Shown piece after piece: positions 18,000 through 29,870 of a stretch of DNA of 64,000 nt. Position 1 is the stretch's first letter. The number at the start of each line of letters is the position of its first letter. The notes beneath the pieces were generated by a model. That model was not told where the DNA came from. It searched no databases and worked only from the letters and a program-made list of their open reading frames with translations. A program made the translations under genes and the position numbers. Location of the stretch: the NCBI RefSeq assembly GCF_010015445.1, contig NC_053112.1:8081403-8145402 (forward strand), in the 5' to 3' direction. This DNA comes from Perca fluviatilis. Lineage: Eukaryota > Chordata > Actinopteri > Perciformes > Percidae.

Positions 18000-18660
18000 T
18001 TTAACACCTCTGAAGGACCAGAGTTGATGGTTTACATTCAGTTCTCCAACTATTCCTAAAATGAAGAATGTGCTGCTCCACCTCAACAATATATTTAATG
18101 GATCAACTGGGACAGTTTGATATGTCTAGTTGAATAAAATGAGTTAAAATAAAGAGCAATAAAAAGACACATCACATGAAACCTATAGTCCACATATAGT
18201 CTATAAAAATAGGTTTTAAGAAGTGATCTAAAAGATCAGATTTTGTTAGTCTGCAGTTATCGTCATTCACCAATCTGTATAAAACAGTAAAGTCATAAAC
18301 TGACCCACAACAGGACATTATATAGACAGAGACATTATTTAGGGTCACAGCCTCATGAAACTCTCCAAACACCAGCTAGAGACTGAGGGCCTTTAGAGGA
18401 GCTCTGCTTTTCCTTCAGGTCTACTGACAGTAAGAGGGTTTCTGAGCAGTTTACACAGCTGAAGTGCTTGCAATCCAATTACTGAAAAATATCATTCTTG
18501 AGATTTGAGAGCTCCAAAGTGTTAAAGTTGTTGATACACAGAGCTGAGCTGCATCTCAAATTAATCTTCAGGTTCCCAGCTTTCAGATCATATATCTTCT
18601 AAGTGGTATCTACTGTTGACCTGCTACTCCACTGCTAAATGACATGTTGCAATAATCATG
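18000..18660 (-). repeat. Paralogous first-intron block of Ig copy 1
   Basis: Similar to 30,780-31,090 (inverted) and to 60,330-60,655. At 18,313-18,338 it holds about one and a half units of the sequence that forms the 4.3 kb satellite in copy 4. From 18,660 to 19,560 I see no gene. Confidence 0.7.
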
Positions 18661-20315
18661 CAATAATGTAGCCTATTTGTGTATTAAAATCCTTTTAAAA
18701 TCCCATTTGTCCCCCGATTTTCAAATTGTGAACATGTTTGACTCCATTAAATTATTCTCTCAAGTCCTATATTAAACAATACATATTTTTCTTATACTAA
18801 CTTACTATTCTTTCTGATATAATTTAAATGTTTGTAGAAATGCAGGAAATGGGATTCAAATAGAAACATTTTTTTCTGGCGGAAGAACCCAGAGATTAAT
18901 ATTATCAAGCAATTCGATCTCAGATTTCTGTATAGTGTGTGTTTAGTGGTATTAAATGTGGTGTGTTTCTCACATGGAAAAACAATAAACATTTTGATTA
19001 TAAAAAAAAAACAATAACAGAAGGAGAAATGGAAGGAGTGCAGGATTAGAGGAGAGAGAGGGAAGGAAGGAGAGATGAAATAATGGAAATCTAAAATATA
19101 GTGTATACTCTCACCAAGACTTGATGTGTTCTGTTGTTCCAGACCTTTAATGTGATGAACCTGTTACAGTGAGTTATGATGATCAAGGAGAGACAAAAGC
19201 ACAGATCAGACTTTATGTAAACATAACCTTTAATTTAAAGCTTCAAGTGTTGAGACAGAAGAGAACATAAATACACTGACAACATAATCCATCCATCCAT
19301 AATCTAATCCCAGTATGGAGAAATTCATTCAACACATTAACAGTAAGGCCAAATAATGACAAGTAATCTGGAGAGAATGGTAACTGGATCAAGGTGTGTA
19401 AACAAAAGGCAGCAGACAGGAAACCTTATCTTATCTCCAGTCTGATCCATAACATGTCACAGATGTAACTGGAAGTGTTTCTCTTTTCCTTAAATTAAGT
19501 GTGCAGCCTGGTCTGATCCCCTTCAAACAGCTAGCTAGGGGTTCGGATGGTCCGGTGAATGAATGAACACAGCCCAGCAACACGGTCCACAGGAGCGCAC
19601 TGGACACACTGTCTGTTAATGTTAGGATGGAGAAAAAGAGGAGTTCAATGGCTTTACGTCATAGGCCGACCAGGGCTATGCCATTTGGGGAGGGGCCGCT
19701 CACTGACCCCCCCCCCCTGTATTTCTGAAAATCCTAGACATGGTTGTGACCTGCACGTCGTTGGGGCCATAATGCGAGCGATGCGCTCCCTTTCATAGTC
19801 TACACAGCGCCGCCCCCACGGACAACGCATATTATCGGATGCATCGGCGCGTCACCTAACAAAAACTAGGAGGACACATAACGGCGGCCGCAGCGTAGCG
19901 ATGCGTAGCCTTGCGGACTCGTAAGTGCTTTCTGATTAGCCTGCGTTTAGCCCGATTAGCCGGATGGTGTTGCTAAGAACTATCATCAGACGGCCCTCGA
20001 TCGCGGCCTCGATACACCACTGGCCCACCGGGAAAAGTCCAGACTCTCCCGACCACCAGAAATGGGACAAACTTTCATAATCAGAAAATCATAGTCGACA
20101 CTATTTACCAAAACAATAATAAATCTTAATAAAAAAATAAGATCAACTTTTAAATCCTAAAAAATCCAAAACAAAATCCAATTGGATCCTTTTGAATTGA
20201 ATAAATGTCGTGGATGACCTCGAAGCAACCTCCAACCTCGGCTACATCTGTTGTCAACCACTTCCTGGTGAGGGCTTTCTTACCGACTAGATCTACACAA
20301 CATTAAACACATATA

Positions 20316-20480
20316 AAGTAAGTAAGTAAGTAAGTAAAATTTATTTATAGAGCGCATTTCACAGATATAAATCACAAAGCGCTTTACAAGGTACATACAT
20401 ATAAGTGGGAAGAAAATACAGCATGACATGAGGAGAGACGAGGAGAAAAAGGCAACTCCCAGACTATGCCCCTGAATAGG
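20316..20480. mobile_element. LINE/SINE 3'-tail fragment with (AAGT)n
   Basis: A (AAGT)n run followed by TTTATTTATAGAGCGCATTT and GCGCTTTACAAGG, the usual 3' end of fish L2-type retroposons. The region 19,560-21,420 otherwise holds GC-richer unique-looking DNA with no supportable gene. Confidence 0.5.
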
Positions 20481-20987
20481 GGTACAGTGTGGGAACAGGA
20501 AAAAAACACCTCAGCACATAAGCACACAAGCAATACATTTGCACTGCTGCACACCACATAACGGTACATTTGCACTGCTGCACATAACACAACATAACAA
20601 TATAACATGACACGCAGTGGGGGTGGGATGATGGGTGCATCGGGATCGGGGTCATGGAGTAGAGGTAGTCCAGGACAGGCAAACAGACATCTGGTCCTGC
20701 AGCCAAACAAAGGCGCTGGCCCCAGACCTGCCCGCCTGTATACTATACTGGTTTACAATCCCTCAACAGTTTCTGGTCTCAACCCCGGTACAGAGGCTCA
20801 GGGCCTGTTTACACCAATACGCTCGCGGGTCAAAACATCAAAATATTTGATCAGATGGGTCTTTTGTTGAGACTGCGACAGAGTTTTTTGGGGCTTAAAA
20901 ACGCAAAAAAGTGAAACCACCCTCCAGAGTGGAAACCTTAAAAACGCTCCACCGTCCCGTTCCCGTCTAAAGGGTAAAAACGCACCG

Positions 20988-20989
<2 letters not shown>

Positions 20990-21039
<50 letters not shown>
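20990..21039. repeat. Microsatellite (GT)n
   Basis: About 25 GT units without interruption. Confidence 0.95.
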
Positions 21040-21041
<2 letters not shown>

Positions 21042-21422
21042 CGTGTGTGCATTGTTTGGAGCAATAACTCCACCTCCTCGTCTGTCCAGACTAAATTGTC
21101 AGCTTGTTGTGGTTTGGCGCTACCAGGAAGAGTAGAAGGAAGGTTCTACGCAAGCGTGCGTGGACTTGGTGCTGTTGTGTGGCGGCGCTTCACACTACCA
21201 CCTAGCCGTTCGTTGTTGCTTGTTTTAATATTTTTTTAATTTGCTCTCATGATCACTTACCACTGCCAGGGTTGCAACTGAAATAATAGGCTAAACAATA
21301 ACAGTTTATGGAAAGGACAAGTGTAGTTGTGGTCAGATCTTGTGCCAGACTGACGGGGAAGTGAATCCTTGTGATTTCCGCATTAACAGCTTTGGCTTTT
21401 TTACCAGCTGTCCTTCCTGTTT

Positions 21423-21540
21423 GACCCTTGTGTTGTGTTCCCGTCAACCTTGAAAAACTTTTTTTTTCTTCTACACATTTTCAGCGCTTATTTCTACGTC
21501 CCATTTTTTCTGATATAAAACAAAAAATTAAAACTGGTCC
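21423..21540. repeat. Interspersed repeat (copy of 10,092-10,256)
   Basis: Shares CCCTTGTGTTGT and the TCAGCGCTTATTTCTACGTC stretch with the copy in cdc6 intron 3. It abuts the stop codon of Ig copy 2, so it may supply its 3' UTR. Confidence 0.5.
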
Positions 21541-22238
21541 TAAGAAAGGGGAAGCAGCGACTGGGTGAGGTCTGGTGTTTCGGACAGTTCATCGCCGTTT
21601 GCAGTCCCTGCTTGATGATTCCTCCTTTCTCTGACCTTCCTCATGTAGTCTATTTCTCTGAAAACATGGAAAGCAGGTTGTAACACTTTAAGTTGGTGTG
21701 TACTGATGGTAGGAAGAGAACAAATACATATCTAAAGAATATTTCAGTAACAGTAAAAGTCTGTAATCTCTGATCTCAGCTCAGGTTTCCAATCAGCAAC
21801 AACAACCTGCTGACAACAAACAACCACATACTAGGACTTTAAATGTTAATAAGAAGCTGTAACTTACGGTTTATTCCACCTTTCACCAGAAATATGATAA
21901 CACAGATGACAGCGACAAGAATTAGGACAACAATGAGAACGATAGGAGCACGGGCAGCCTTCTCATTTTCACCTTCTGGAAGAAAATCAGAGGAAATGTT
22001 GAGTTTAGAAGAAAGGAAAGTTCATCTATTATTCAAACCAATTTTCTTTAATGAAATAACTCGTGAAGTTTCCCGCAAACAGTTTTTTGACCGCAATTCA
22101 TTTTCTTTTGACGGACTAAATGTCAAAAAATAAAAATAAAAAATGGATTGAAGCACAAGTCTGAAACAATCCTTTGCAACCACCACTTGGGATCTTAGTC
22201 TGTGAATAGTATAATATCAGTGTTAGTTTAGACACTAG

Positions 22239-22296
<58 letters not shown>

Positions 22297-23536
22297 AGGC
22301 CAAAAAAAATTGGGGTGTTGTGTGTTTTCGAGGAGACAGGTGGATTCGTGGCTGACCCCTTACACACAGACGGTCTGCCCCGGTCTACGGTGGAGCCGGC
22401 AGGGGGAGAGAAGAAGAGGTGAGGTCTGGCGAGCCTTTCCAAGCCGACCTACAGCCGATCGCGGCCTATGGTCACGGTGAACCCCCCATGGAGGAAACAC
22501 CCCAGTGAGGCAGAGCCGGTTAGACCAGCACTTTGTAACCATGGTAATGAGAAGTAAGCAGAGTTGAATCTGACCGGCAGACTGAACAATGTTTCTGGTT
22601 CATTACCAACCTGTAGCAGGCCGACCGAGACTGTTGGTCCCTGATGGAAAACACATCGGAAGAGATCAGTACCAGAACCACTGGAGCAGGACGTCCTGTG
22701 TGCACATCGTGATGTTGATGCTACAACGATGTACCGTGCTGCTCTAGCGCAGCGTTGAAATTTATAGTTCTGATGTAAACGTTATGCATGAATTTAAAAC
22801 TATTGTGTACAGACTTCTAGACAACTGATCAGACATTTACCAGGACTGGTAGCCGGAGGTCTAGTTGTGGTTGGATCATTTCTCTTCGTCTCGCTCACTT
22901 GGCCTTTGGGTACTGTAAACAAAATTAAAAATGTAATAAATATAATAAGTACGTGGAAAAAACAAAAACAAAATGTGTTCTAGTAGTCAAAGCTGGCTCT
23001 GCCCGTTATCTAAACTGGACAGTTTACACGAGAAGATATCCAGTATTAAAGGCTCTAAAACACCCACACAGGTGTTCTCAGTTTTCATTTAGAGCTCCTT
23101 TAAGGTCTTAAATCAGAGCCTTTATTGGGATATCCTGAATTCAGACAACACTTTAGAATCTGAATCAAACTATTTAACTCAGCATGCTTACCAACAGTGA
23201 TGTTAACAATAAAACTGACTGTCAGGTCTGGGACGTAGACTTTGTATGATCCACTATCAGACAGAGTTACTGAGGAGATCTTCAGAGCCACGATGCCTCT
23301 GATCAGGTCTTCATGGTTGAGAGTTGTTCTGTCTCTGTATCGATCCATCTGGTCATCCAGGTGGTCCTTTCCCCGTCGATAGGAGTAGACATCACCATAG
23401 ATACCGAGGTCGAGTCTCGCCACATCAAAGGTGTAGTCAGACAAGTCGACGGGGGGGTCCAGACGACCCTGAAGAGTGACATCATCTCCTTCTTCAGCCT
23501 CAACGGTCTGATTCAGGTCAGAGAGGAGAAACCCTC
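21540..23536 (-). CDS. Ig V-domain type I membrane protein, copy 2 (open, leader exon not found)
   Basis: Exons on the minus strand, all phase 1: V-type Ig domain 23536-23192 (345 nt), stalk 22912-22841 (Thr/Pro-rich, DPTTTRPPATSP), transmembrane 21975-21868 (APIVLIVVLILVAVICVIIF, then KGG), tail 21655-21540 ending TQSLLPLS. It is the only one of the four related V exons that is both open and of a length keeping phase. The V domain has EEGDDVTLQGRLDPPVDL and SSVTLSDSGSYKVYVPDL; neither usual Ig cysteine is present. The tail exon needs the second of two acceptors, CAG|AG|AAA: splicing at the first gives a stop after two codons. No ITIM is seen. The signal-peptide exon is not visible upstream, so the gene may be incomplete. 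Butyrophilin/B7-like in layout; function unknown. Confidence 0.65.
22239..22295. repeat. Poly(A) tract of about 57 bases
   Basis: A long A run in the intron between stalk and transmembrane exons of copy 2. It may be the tail of a retroposon, but the flanking 22,300-22,530 stretch is GC-rich and not recognised. Confidence 0.8.
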
Positions 23537-23929
23537 CTGGGGAGAAAAACACAAGAGTTGAGTTTTTTTTAATTCAGTGCTGCAACTATTCTCTCCTCTC
23601 AGACTAGTGGAAAGAAACCATTGAGCCATGTTTTTATTACACTTTATATATTTGTGTGTGTAGATTTCTCTTAAATGTACCAAAGGTTAGCATTAGATAA
23701 TGCCTCATTTGCATATTTAAACAATTTCAGGAAACTTGTAATACAAAAAACAATTGTCTTAACGTTTCATGTTGATATCTGTTAGTTAAATGTTGACTCC
23801 ATTCACCTGTAGTGTCTTCATAATGTCTGAATTTTACAATCCATATCTTTAAGGGTTTGTTCTCCACTTCATTAGCCCTTACATACACCAAACTTTTCAC
23901 TCTCTTTCCTATCTAACGTTGGTAGTCTA

Positions 23930-24262
23930 CAGTTATCGTCTTCACCAATCTGTATAAAACAGTAGAGTCATAAACTGACACACAACAGGGAGGACACACT
24001 AACAAACAGCTGTCCTACAGTAATAACACTAACAAACAGCTGTCCTACAGTAATAACACTGAGAAGGAAAATACTGCATCTGTGAGGCTTGTAAATACAG
24101 CGGCCTGATCACGTGCTAGGTCTGGTCTTGTTGGGGACTGTTGTAGTTTGTCAATGACTGTCATGTAAGTCATGTTCAGGAAAATGGACTTTAATCCAAC
24201 TATTGATATCACATCATAACAAATATCTGAGGGTTGCTTCATGTTTGTTTAATTTACAGCAG
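23930..24262 (-). repeat. Inverted copy of the Ig exon 3 region at 30,515-30,830
   Basis: On the minus strand an open stretch (24,242-24,045) reads MKQPSDICY then SIVGLKSIFLNMTYM and ends DAVFSFSVLLL, nearly identical to the plus-strand 30,556-30,750 apart from one in-frame 3-bp difference. A 30-bp direct repeat (CTAACAAACAGCTGTCCTAC) occurs twice at 23,999-24,058. It lies upstream of the copy 2 V exon just as the plus copy lies upstream of its V exon, so the two units are inverted duplicates. Confidence 0.7.
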
Positions 24263-24445
24263 AAGTTCTGAGAATCTCTTTTATATCCAGATAAATTGGT
24301 ATTATTACTGAAATGTCCCTAACTAGGATAGAGCTGAGTAAATGTATAAAAGCTTGTCAGAAAGGGGGCTGAACAACGCTCCAAAGTTAGGCTAACTTTT
24401 GGCGAGGGAAAGTCTGTGTCTGGTGTATTTGAATATTTCTACATA

Positions 24446-26072
24446 CAGTGCCTTGCGAAAGTATTCGGCCCCCTTGAACTTTTCGACCTTTTGCCACATT
24501 TCAGGCTTCAAACATAAAGATATAAAACTGTAATTTTTTGTGATGAATCAACAACAAGTGGGACACAATCATGAAGTGGAACGAAATTTATTGGATATTT
24601 CAAACCTTTTTAACAAATCAAAAAACTGAAAAATTGGTTGTGCAAAATTATTCAGCCCCCTTAAGTTAATACTTTGTAGCGCCACCTTTTGCTGCGATTA
24701 CAGCTGTAAGTCGCTTGGGGTATGTCTCTATCAGTTTTGCACATCGAGAGACTGAAATTTTTGCCCATTCCTCCTTGCAAAACAGCTCAAGCTCAGTGAG
24801 GTTGGATGGAGAGCGTTTGTGAACAGCAGTTTTCAGTTCTTTCCACAGATTCTCGATTGGATTCAGGTCTGGACTTTGACTTGGCCAGTCTAACACCTGG
24901 ATATGTTTATTTGTGAACCATTCCATTGTAGATTTTGCTTTATGTTTTGGATCATTGTCTTGTTGGAAGACAAATCTCCGTCCCAGTCTCAGGTCTTTTG
25001 CAGACTCCATCAGGTTTTCTTCCAGAATGGTCCTGTATTTGGCTCCATCCATCTTCCCATCAATTTTAACCATCTTCCCTGTCCCTGCTGAAGAAAAGCA
25101 GGCCCAAACCATGATGCTGCCACCACCATGTTTGACAGTGGGGATGGTGCGTTCAGGGTGATGAGCTGTGTTGCTTTTACGCCAAACATAACGTTTTGCA
25201 TTGTTGCCAAAAAGTTCGATTTTGGTTTCATCTGACCAGAGCACCTTCTTCCACATGTTTGGTGTGTCTCCCAGGTGGCTTGTGGCAAACTTTAAACGAT
25301 ACTTTTATGGATATCTTTAAGAAATGGCTTTCTTCTTGCCACTCTTCCATAAAGGCCAGATTTGTGCAGTATGACGGAATTGTTGTCCTATGGACAGAGT
25401 CTCCCACCTCAGCTGTAGATCTCTGCAGTTCATCCAGAGTGATCATGGGCCTCTTGGCTGCATCTCTGATCAGTCTTCTCATTGTATGAGCTGAAAGTTT
25501 AGAGGGACGGCCGGGCGCCCGTAGATTTGCAGTGGTCTGATACCCCTTCCATTTCAATATTATCGCTTGCACAGTGCTCCTTGGGATGTTTAAAGCTTGG
25601 GAAATCTTTTTGTATCCAAATCCGGCTTTAAACTTCTCCCACAACAGTATCTCGGACCTGCCTGGTGTGTTCCTTGTTCTTCATGATGCTCTCTGCGCTT
25701 TAAAACGGACCTTTGAGACTATCACAGAGCAGGTGCATTTATAAGGAGACTTGATTACACACAGCTGGATTCTATTTATCATCATTAGTCATTTAGGTCA
25801 ACATTGGATCATTCAGAGATCCTCACTGAACTTCTGGAGAGATTTGCTGCACTGAAAGTAAAGGGGCTGAATAAATTTGCACGCCCAATTTTTCAGTTTT
25901 TATTTCTTAAAAAGTTTGAAATATCCAATAAATTTCGTTCCACTTCATTATTGTGTCCCACTTGTTGTTGATTCGTCACAAAAATTACAGTTTTATATCT
26001 TTATGTTTGAAGCCTGAAATGTGGCAAAAGGTCGAAAAGTTCAAGGGGGCCGAATACTTTCGCAAGGCACTG
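24446..26072 (-). mobile_element. Tc1/mariner transposon with TA target duplication
   Basis: Inverted ends start CAGTGCCTTGCGAAAGTATT and extend about 215 bp on each side (24,446-24,660 and 25,858-26,072). TA flanks both ends (24,444-24,445; 26,073-26,074). A transposase on the minus strand fills the middle. It sits between the divergent Ig gene units. Confidence 0.95.
24666..25686 (-). pseudogene. Tc1-like transposase, frameshifted
   Basis: Decayed DD34E transposase. The start MKNKEHTRQVRDTVV is at about 25,686. A frame change follows near 25,640, then the helix-turn-helix part (FKAGFGYKKISQALNIPRST and GRPSKLSAHTMRRLIRDAA) runs to about 25,300. After another frame change the catalytic part runs 25,256-24,666 with WSDETKIELFG, FQQDNDPKHKAK and SPDLNPIENLW. 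The second Asp and the Glu have 34 residues between them, the Tc1 spacing. The catalytic residues survive, but at least two frameshifts mean no active enzyme. It ends KGGATKY. Confidence 0.92.
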
Positions 26073-26689
26073 TATATCATCAGGGATGTAAAGATACACT
26101 CAACTCACGATTCAATACACGACTTTCTCAGGATTTTTGTACAAAATGAGCTGCAGACAAATGAGTGAAAACTATGCCTTTATAAACTGTGAAAATAACA
26201 GATGAGTCCTCTTATTAAAAGGGCTAATGAAATCAGATTTTATCTGAAATAACAAAAATGTAATAAAAAAGTCAATAATTAAGATTTCTAAAACAAATCC
26301 CACTTAATAACACAATACATAACTGGAAAGCTGAGACTCTTGTGGCTTCAATGAGCTAAATATTATTCATGTGTGATGATGTTAGTCCCCATCTCAAATT
26401 AATGTTCAGCTCCAGCTTTTAGATCATGTTTTGGTGACTGAAGGACTGTATATTTGGGCTGGTCTTTAAAAGCTTGTTGTGGCCACCATCAGAAAGCAGA
26501 CAAGATGTTAAAGGTTTAAGTGTGTGTGGTTCTGAAACAGAGATACAGGCAGAAATCAGTCAAATGTAGACTCTATAGAAATGTCAAATAGTTATTACAT
26601 GCCCAGCAGGTATATAGTAATGCAGTGTTATAATAAATACTTATTACTAAGCAAATACAAAACTTAGAAATGCAGTAGTACCCTATAGG

Positions 26690-27333
26690 TACATACCTAT
26701 ACGTGCAGTTTAGTGTCCCAAATTCCCCCATACAATGTCCTTAATTATGAACCTGCTAAACCACCTGTGCTGTTTAACAGGTGCTTTATAGTAATTAATG
26801 TTCACGTGACAAGTTCGCCTGCTCAAAAAGTCATTCATTACGTATATATTTACAAGCGAAAAAATGGCAGGGCGAGCCCGTTCTTCAGAAACGATTGTAG
26901 CGAATGAGGCCAAATGTTTTCCCGGCACTAATACACACAGTGGTCACAATTCACAGTGTAGCCTAAAGAAATCATGATCGGACTACTTTCCTAACCCCCT
27001 CCCCCCCCCTCAAAACTCGTTTTAGAAACACTACGGAGCTTCTCCGGCCGCACCCAGACCCAGTCACGGCTCTGCTCACCCGGACCAGGACCCGAGGACC
27101 CGGGCTACTCCAGACCAACCGGGCGCCCTGGGTATCGCTCCGTCTGGGAGGGATTCTCGTTCAGTCATAATCCCGCAGATGGTAGCTTTATGGTAGCTTT
27201 GGGACACGCAGTTTTTGGAAAATAATAAACTAACCTGTTTCAAATAAGACCCTCATCATTTGGGACACTCAGTTTTTGGAAAATGTGTGACACTAAACTG
27301 CACGTATACCCAATATGCACGTATACCCAATAT
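26690..27333. mobile_element. Inverted-repeat element, larger relative of 12,852-12,996
   Basis: Starts TATACGTGCAGTTTAGTGTC and ends GACACTAAACTGCACGTATA, an inverted pair shared with the small element in cdc6 intron 1. Extra internal GTGTCCCAAA / TTTGGGACAC copies and a GC-rich core (27,030-27,150) are present. No coding sequence is recognised. The preceding stretch 26,080-26,680 holds nothing I can name. Confidence 0.6.
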
Positions 27334-27737
27334 ATTTTTAATTTGAGACACTAAGGCTTGCAGAGCAACACCTCCGTTAATATAGCGCGTTCTAAACAGC
27401 GCGAGGCTCCGCCATTAGACAATAACGAGCAGCAACGTGCCTCGACATTATTGCAATAAACACAGTGTAACATTATTATTATTATTATGAGGTAAAAAGA
27501 ACAACAAACATCAGTATTACTTACTGGTAGTTGCACGAACACAATTCTAGGAACTAAATAAGTCCAGTAACATTATATTATATCTATGTGTATAAACTGC
27601 GCAGTCTCTCGACGCCAGCGGTCTCTTCCAAACTTTCCTGGAACTAAAACTGAGAGATGTTTTGAGACTGTGTAGATTCTAACACACATCACTTCAGAAA
27701 GAGATGAGGGATGTCCTGAGTCCTGTTTTACAGTTAG

Positions 27738-27743
27738 TGTCCT

Positions 27744-27780
<37 letters not shown>
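27738..27780. repeat. Microsatellite (AC)n
   Basis: About 21 AC units, roughly 80 bp upstream of the TATA box at 27,863. Confidence 0.95.
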
Positions 27781-27785
<5 letters not shown>

Positions 27786-27862
27786 TACAGAGACGCATAA
27801 GGGGCGTGCTCTGCTGTAGGTCTGATTCCATAGGTCTGAGGCGGGGGTTGCCTCATAGACAG

Positions 27863-27869
27863 TATATAA
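27863..27869 (+). promoter_or_regulatory. TATA box of the plus-strand Ig-like gene
   Basis: TATATAAG lies about 110 bp before the leader-exon ATG at 27,976, a fitting distance for a promoter with a short 5' UTR. Confidence 0.55.
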
Positions 27870-27975
27870 GGTTTGCCTATGACGCGCTGACCGAGTCAAG
27901 GTTTGTTGAAGGCTTCAAACAACTTTAGGTGATCTGAGGAATCTCCACAGTTGAATCCATTTCTCCCCAGAAGTG

Positions 27976-28057
27976 ATGAAGACGTTTTCTTCTCTCCTGG
28001 ACGTGATGATGAAGATACTTTTAATAACTTTTCTTCTGTTTCCTGAAACTATCCTGG
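27976..28057 (+). CDS. Leader (signal peptide) exon of an Ig-like membrane protein
   Basis: ATG at 27,976 gives MKTFSSLLDVMMKILLIT, then FLLFPETILG, a signal peptide. The donor GTGAGT at 28,058 leaves phase 1. The exon is 82 nt, exactly the length of the paralogous leader at 60,807-60,726 on the other strand. It can splice in phase to the V exon at 30,081. The related V exon at 31,124 is out of phase with it. Confidence 0.65.
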
Positions 28058-28774
28058 GTGAGTTTAATTCATACGAGTCTGCTCCTTTGATAATCAGCCT
28101 ATCTGTGATTATTGGTAACATGTGGAATTTAGGTTTCCAAAAAAACGCATTTTATTATGTTTCTGAACATGTAAAATATACATATGAGCTCATTACTGAA
28201 CACTAACACAACTAAACAGTGTGAAGACAATCTGTGACGATTTAAACTGACCTGAACTATATTAATACAAGAGCTTTGTTTCTGATTAATAAGATAACCT
28301 ACAACTGTAGACAGTCAGAAGCGATAGAAGACCTCTTTCTTACTCTTCCTCCTGAAAAGTCTTCATCTGGACACTCACAAAATAAACCTGGATTAGAAAA
28401 TTAGGAGTTTACTTAAATTAGGCTACATTAATTAATGGTGTTTATCTTCATTAAATGATTCGTTCTTGTCTGTAAAACGTGATTAAAAGAACATTCAGAT
28501 GAATTATAATGAAAGGTTAGAACTCTGAATATGGTAAACTTTTGAGGACCTAAAGGGAAATAAGTCTGTTGGAGCTCTATACACTTCCCTTTTGTCTCCC
28601 TGGTCTGATGGGGAAGTGATATTGATAAGTGTTGTGATTTACACATTAAAACAGCAGACGCAATTTTTTTGCCAGCTTTCCTTCCTGTTTTAGGAAAACC
28701 GTGTCTATGTTCCTCATATTTATGTAGAATTATAATTTGCTCTTCCTATATAAAAAATGCGGCTCTTAATGGTA

Positions 28775-29090
28775 TTTCTACCTATGACAATTAGGAGTGT
28801 GGAGCTCATGTGCATATTCAAATTAATTTCAAAAGAAACTTGTAATACAAAAAAAGTTACTTTTCATGTATACTTTTACTATATAAAGTTTTATTGTGGT
28901 AGGAGTAAAGGAAAAAATGAAGCCTATTTGGGTGTATTTGGGGCATATTCGATTAGTATATAGCTCATTTGCATATTGAAATTCATTTTCAAAGAAACTT
29001 GTAATACAACAAAAATGTACTTTGCATGGGTACTTTCATTGTGTGAAGTTTCATTTTGATTGGAGTAAAGGAAAAAAATAGCCCCATTGT
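28775..29090. repeat. Diverged tandem repeat of about 165 bp, two copies
   Basis: GAAACTTGTAATACAA and GGAGTAAAGGAAAAAA, each within a block starting near GCTCATnTGCATATT, occur twice. A related piece is at 23,702-23,780. Non-coding intron or upstream DNA. Confidence 0.6.
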
Positions 29091-29870
29091 TGTCTGGCCT
29101 TATGGGCACACATCTTGGATTGATGAGAATTAAACATATTTCCTCAACTAGGATTTCTTAGGACTTTTAGTATGTTGTTCTGGACACCTCATAGTAATGT
29201 TCTAAGCTGCAAAAAAATCTTTTACAATTAGTCTGTTGTTAAACGCTACTTTGCCTGGACTATAGGGGCAGAGTTAGATTTTGTCCCACCCAATAAAAAA
29301 TGTGTGCAGAAAATACAATAGGCTACCGTTTCTAACATCTGATTGGGTGTAGGCAGCCTAAAGCCCGCCTCCAAAAGCCACTTACGTCCCAAACAACCTC
29401 TAACTTTGGATCCTTCTGTCTCTTTCTGCAGCTTTTCTATCACTAATCAGAAAGACTCTCAGAGCTCAAACCACAATCCTCCCTCCTTCTTCTGACAAAT
29501 GGGGCCATCTTGTGACAGACATACATTACTGTATCTGGCTTTCAGTCCTCTGGCTAGTCATGTGTTATAAGAACCACAGAAGAAGTACTATATATATTTC
29601 CTCTGTCTGTCCAATAAGTGAACTTTGACCTCATGTGTTTGTGACTCTTCACCTCTGTCTCCTCTCACCAGAGGTGTATAGTCCAGGTGCCAGAAAGTAG
29701 AAATCCTGTCCAGCAGCTGTCCCAACCATCACTAAACCAGCTCCTCTACCAGGTAGATGAGCTCGTTAGTGAAAACACCTGTTCTAGATGTAGAGGCAGA
29801 TCCAAAAACATTGCAGGATTTTTACTATCTGGCACCTGGACTATACACCTCTGCCTCTCACAGGGAGAAG

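Noticed and set aside
22116..22442. A 108-residue minus-strand frame with a long Phe run
   Set aside because: The Phe run is just the translated poly(T) complement of the A tract at 22,239-22,295.
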